Assembly: GCA_004764695.1 (NCBI GenBank)
Contig: SMSO01000014.1
Location: 6,376,029 to 6,440,028, forward strand
Source of the DNA: Schizochytrium sp. TIO01
Lineage: Eukaryota; Sar; Bigyra; Thraustochytrida; Thraustochytriidae
Direction: 5' to 3'
Length of the DNA: 64,000 nt
Shown here: piece after piece, positions 61,501 to 64,000 of the stretch
Numbering within the stretch: the first letter of the stretch is position 1
How the letters are laid out: each line of letters begins with the position of its first letter
Notes under the pieces: model-generated
The model's database searches: none
What the model was told of the DNA's origin: nothing
Seen by the model: the letters and a program-made list of their open reading frames with translations, nothing else
Translations under genes and position numbers: made by a program

Positions 61501-63030
61501 ATGTTCGCTTTTACACTCGAAGCTGTAGACCTCGATGTTCTAGAGATGGCAAGGACTCAGCTAGAGCAATGCTTGGTTGCAGAGACTGGGACTTTTCATG
61601 AGGATACCCGGACGGGTAAACACGATGTGCATCTGAAGGGTGAGCATTATGACACTAGCGAGTTTTCACTATATGAGGACGAAGCCAGCGACTTGGATGT
61701 GGACGAGAATAAGTATCACGGCAACGATCGTTACTATGACCATGAGTTTGCGTCTTCACCATCAATAAATTCGCCAACTTCAATTGCTGAGCGACGTGCT
61801 CGTGGTATGCCAAGGTCTTCACTGGACCGAGTCGTAGAAATTAGAATGCAATGCATGGCTTTGAGAATCATGATCAGTCTTTTGCTACGCTATGGATTGG
61901 TTAAGTTTCGGTGTGAGCTATTACGACTCGGTGCAGAGCTGATGGAGTTGCAAGCAGACGCTGGGGTGGCGAATGCTAGTGAAGTTTACTTTACAGATAT
62001 TAATGTTGTACAATTTTCATGCGCGCTTGCACAACGTTTTGATGGAGAAACTGAACTGCAACCTGCTGAAGCATATACGCAGTATCGTAGTTGTGGTCGT
62101 GGGCATGAAACGAAGTCAAATATCAGAAAAGTGAGAGCAAACTCGACGAGCTCATCAACGAGTGCTCATCAGCCGAAGCATGAAAATCGAGAACACTTCA
62201 ACACTGAGGAGAAGTTATCCGGTTATTCTGCAGGTCCACCTACACATCTGCGAATTGATCCGCGGCCACCTATGCAGCAAGCAGGTGTCTATTCACCAGC
62301 TAGCGGGGCTTTGCGCAACCGCATTCAAGAAAAACAAAAACGCTTTATACGCTCACGAATACTTACATCAGCCGCAGCAGCTCATAATCGAAAAACGCCT
62401 AAGAGTCAACCTTTATTTCAAGACGATAGATCCTGGGCTCAGCAGTTGCGAAGCTCTAAACCTTCGCCCCCCACATCGCCATCTGGAGATGTTGCAGCAC
62501 AGACAGGTTTGACAACTTCTGCAGCTATCTCAGCGGTGGTAGCTGCAGCAATACAAGGCTCTAGCAAAATAGGCGACTCCTGTTTTACAGCTTCAGAGCT
62601 TGCAGCTATGAGCGCTTCCAATGTATCTATCTCATCATCAGCGTACTTGAAAAGCCTTGGGCGGTCACGCACTCCAACAGCGCAGGAACTAGGTCAATTG
62701 CATCGGGGTGGTCATGCAAGCCCTTCTTCGTCGCTTGTAGAATCTGTTTTGCAAAAAGCATTAACACCGACATCCCTGCGAACAATGTCTGTTGATGGTG
62801 GTCGTTCTTCACGAAGGCGGAGTCGCGAGCGCAGCAATTCGGATGCGGCTCTTCGTCGGCGTATGTCTCAGGCATATGGCAACTTTTACTCGCAACAGAA
62901 CGCGCGCAAACAAGCTGAGCGCGCCCGGCAGATTCAAGTGAATGCTGAGAGCATGATGTCAAATTTAGGTGCCTCGTCTTTCTCGACAGCAAGCTCCATG
63001 ACTGCGCTATCGTCTGCACCTATTCACTAA
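61501..63030 (+). CDS. orphan protein, helical core with Ser/Ala-rich tail
   Basis: A 509-residue protein. The ATG at 61501 is the first in frame; the frame begins with GTG at 61489. An N-terminal helix (LEAVDLDVLEMARTQLEQCL) is followed by an acidic loop with many Asp/His/Tyr. A second helical block at about 105-190 (EIRMQCMALRIMISLLLRYG, then CELLRLGAELMELQADAG) looks like a folded helical bundle. The rest is Ser/Arg/Ala/Gln-rich, with RRRSRERSNSD and an acidic-free basic tail, probably disordered and phosphorylated. I recognise no domain. An intact 1.5-kb frame with ordinary codon use supports a real gene. It follows the lectin gene on the same strand, but I infer no shared function. Confidence 0.7.
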   Translation: MFAFTLEAVDLDVLEMARTQLEQCLVAETGTFHEDTRTGKHDVHLKGEHYDTSEFSLYEDEASDLDVDENKYHGNDRYYDHEFASSPSINSPTSIAERRARGMPRSSLDRVVEIRMQCMALRIMISLLLRYGLVKFRCELLRLGAELMELQADAGVANASEVYFTDINVVQFSCALAQRFDGETELQPAEAYTQYRSCGRGHETKSNIRKVRANSTSSSTSAHQPKHENREHFNTEEKLSGYSAGPPTHLRIDPRPPMQQAGVYSPASGALRNRIQEKQKRFIRSRILTSAAAAHNRKTPKSQPLFQDDRSWAQQLRSSKPSPPTSPSGDVAAQTGLTTSAAISAVVAAAIQGSSKIGDSCFTASELAAMSASNVSISSSAYLKSLGRSRTPTAQELGQLHRGGHASPSSSLVESVLQKALTPTSLRTMSVDGGRSSRRRSRERSNSDAALRRRMSQAYGNFYSQQNARKQAERARQIQVNAESMMSNLGASSFSTASSMTALSSAPIH

Positions 63031-64000
63031 CTATTCTCGTTTTGTTTTCAAGTAGTATGACTTTGAGGAAATCAAGCGTGCTGTTTCTCTTGTTTCTCGT
63101 TTTAGATATGCTCTAATGAGTTTTTTCCTGCAAAAAAAACTGTAAAGGTATTTAATTGCAAGTGAAAGTTTCTATTTTCATGTTGTTCCATTTTTTCCAA
63201 GTCATTCTGTTCCTTGCTACTGCCGGCGATGGCAATACATGGAATTGAGAAGATTCTCATTTCCTTTTTGTCTCCCAACTGAGTCCGTTCTAATATATGT
63301 GAGAATATAGCCTTTCGATCCTTGCAAGGTAAATTTTCATGTAGCATTCCCAAGACAAACTTTACCAATAATATTCCACACAATAATAAAATGCACAGGA
63401 GACAAATCACAAGCACAATTGATTGCAAGATTTAGAATTGTATGCATGAGAGGCGGGGAAGAAGCTAGCGAAAATTAATTATCGATCTGCATTTCTTCCC
63501 CTCTTCTATCGACTGCAACTAAATATCTCTACATGATCGTGGAGCGAGCAAGCAAGCAGCCCGTTGTCGCAATAGCAGTAGATGAATGATGGAGGACGAA
63601 TATGCATATGCAGCACAGCTTGTATTTGAAGAGAAAAGAGAAGAAAGGCCGGAGGAGGGACACAAATTAAAGTAGAAGATGTAGGAAAAAAAGTAAGATG
63701 TATGTAAGTACGTAAGTGGGTAAAAGGTAGTAGGTAAAAGTAGAGGTAGAAATATTTATCGTCATCATCATCGTCGTCGTTGAGATGGTGTTTGATAATG
63801 TTGAAATCAAAGAACTTCACAATTCACCTCGAAGAGGAATTAGAAAATAATGACGGGTAAATGTGAATCAGGGGCCCGTAGTAGCGAGCTGTGCGCAGAG
63901 AGAAGAAATTAGTAGCCAAGAATGAAGATGTTATTCATTCCATGAGATATTTCACCCAATTCTGTCACAGTGACAACGCAAAGCAAAGCAGATCAGAGCA
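63031..64000. other. 3' flanking region, no gene seen
   Basis: About 970 bases of AT-rich DNA with a short ATC/GTC run near 63757-63780. Minus-strand frames of about 105 codons occur but are hydrophobic or low-complexity and lack support. The window may end before the start of a neighbouring gene. Confidence 0.5.

Noticed and set aside
1-64000. tRNA, rRNA or CRISPR features
   Set aside because: I looked for tRNA B-box-like motifs with plausible arms and for regularly spaced repeats and found none. Eye inspection can miss tRNAs with introns.

Overview
The window looks like nuclear DNA of a protist. It holds long, mostly uninterrupted protein genes with eukaryote-only products: cohesin regulator PDS5, a nuclear-pore Nup35/53-type protein, decapping scaffold EDC4/Ge-1, a giant BEACH-WD40 protein, the RNA polymerase II CTD phosphatase RPAP2/Rtr1, and a likely proteasome assembly chaperone 3. 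Few genes have introns, and the introns seen are short GT-AG ones of about 50-140 nt. Together with AT-rich intergenic DNA full of microsatellites and a jacalin-type lectin, this suggests a stramenopile, possibly a thraustochytrid/labyrinthulid. That placement is inference and was not tested by any search. I saw no tRNA, rRNA, CRISPR array or intact transposon.

Layout. 1-2.6 kb: AT-rich, no gene seen. 2.6-12.4 kb: PDS5 (+), a tandem GFA/CENP-V zinc protein (+), an acidic orphan protein (+), and a 2-oxoglutarate/Fe(II) dioxygenase (-). 12.4-16 kb: two partly resolved spliced genes on the minus strand and a 360-bp TTTG array. 16-24.4 kb: a TPR-DnaJ protein (+) facing a Nup35/53-type gene (-), then a divergent intergenic region rich in simple repeats. 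24.5-31.2 kb: EDC4 (+) facing a three-exon gene (-) that fuses a PTEN-like pseudophosphatase and C2 domain to a RING-H2 finger. 31.2-35.8 kb: a partly resolved spliced gene (+), GATA-type repeats and a 280-bp CAAA array. 35.8-48.9 kb: the 4077-residue BEACH protein (+) and a PSMG3-like gene (-). 50.6-56.6 kb: a piggyBac-transposase-derived protein (+), the end of a spliced minus-strand gene, and RPAP2 (+). 57.5-63 kb: a jacalin-like lectin protein carrying an unfamiliar short leucine-rich repeat (+), and an orphan helical/Ser-rich protein (+).

The genes are not arranged as a pathway. Themes recur: RNA polymerase II and mRNA handling (RPAP2, EDC4), nuclear structure and chromosomes (Nup35-like, PDS5), and protein quality control or turnover (DnaJ-TPR, RING ligase, proteasome chaperone, BEACH). 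Three large genes (DnaJ-TPR, EDC4, PTEN/RING) show an apparent frame change inside a low-complexity linker. In each, a 47-52 nt GT-AG segment restores the frame. Independent 50-nt and 53-nt introns elsewhere in the window make a class of very short introns plausible. The most unusual items are the PTEN-like/C2/RING fusion and the lectin with SLxRLLLxGE-type repeats.
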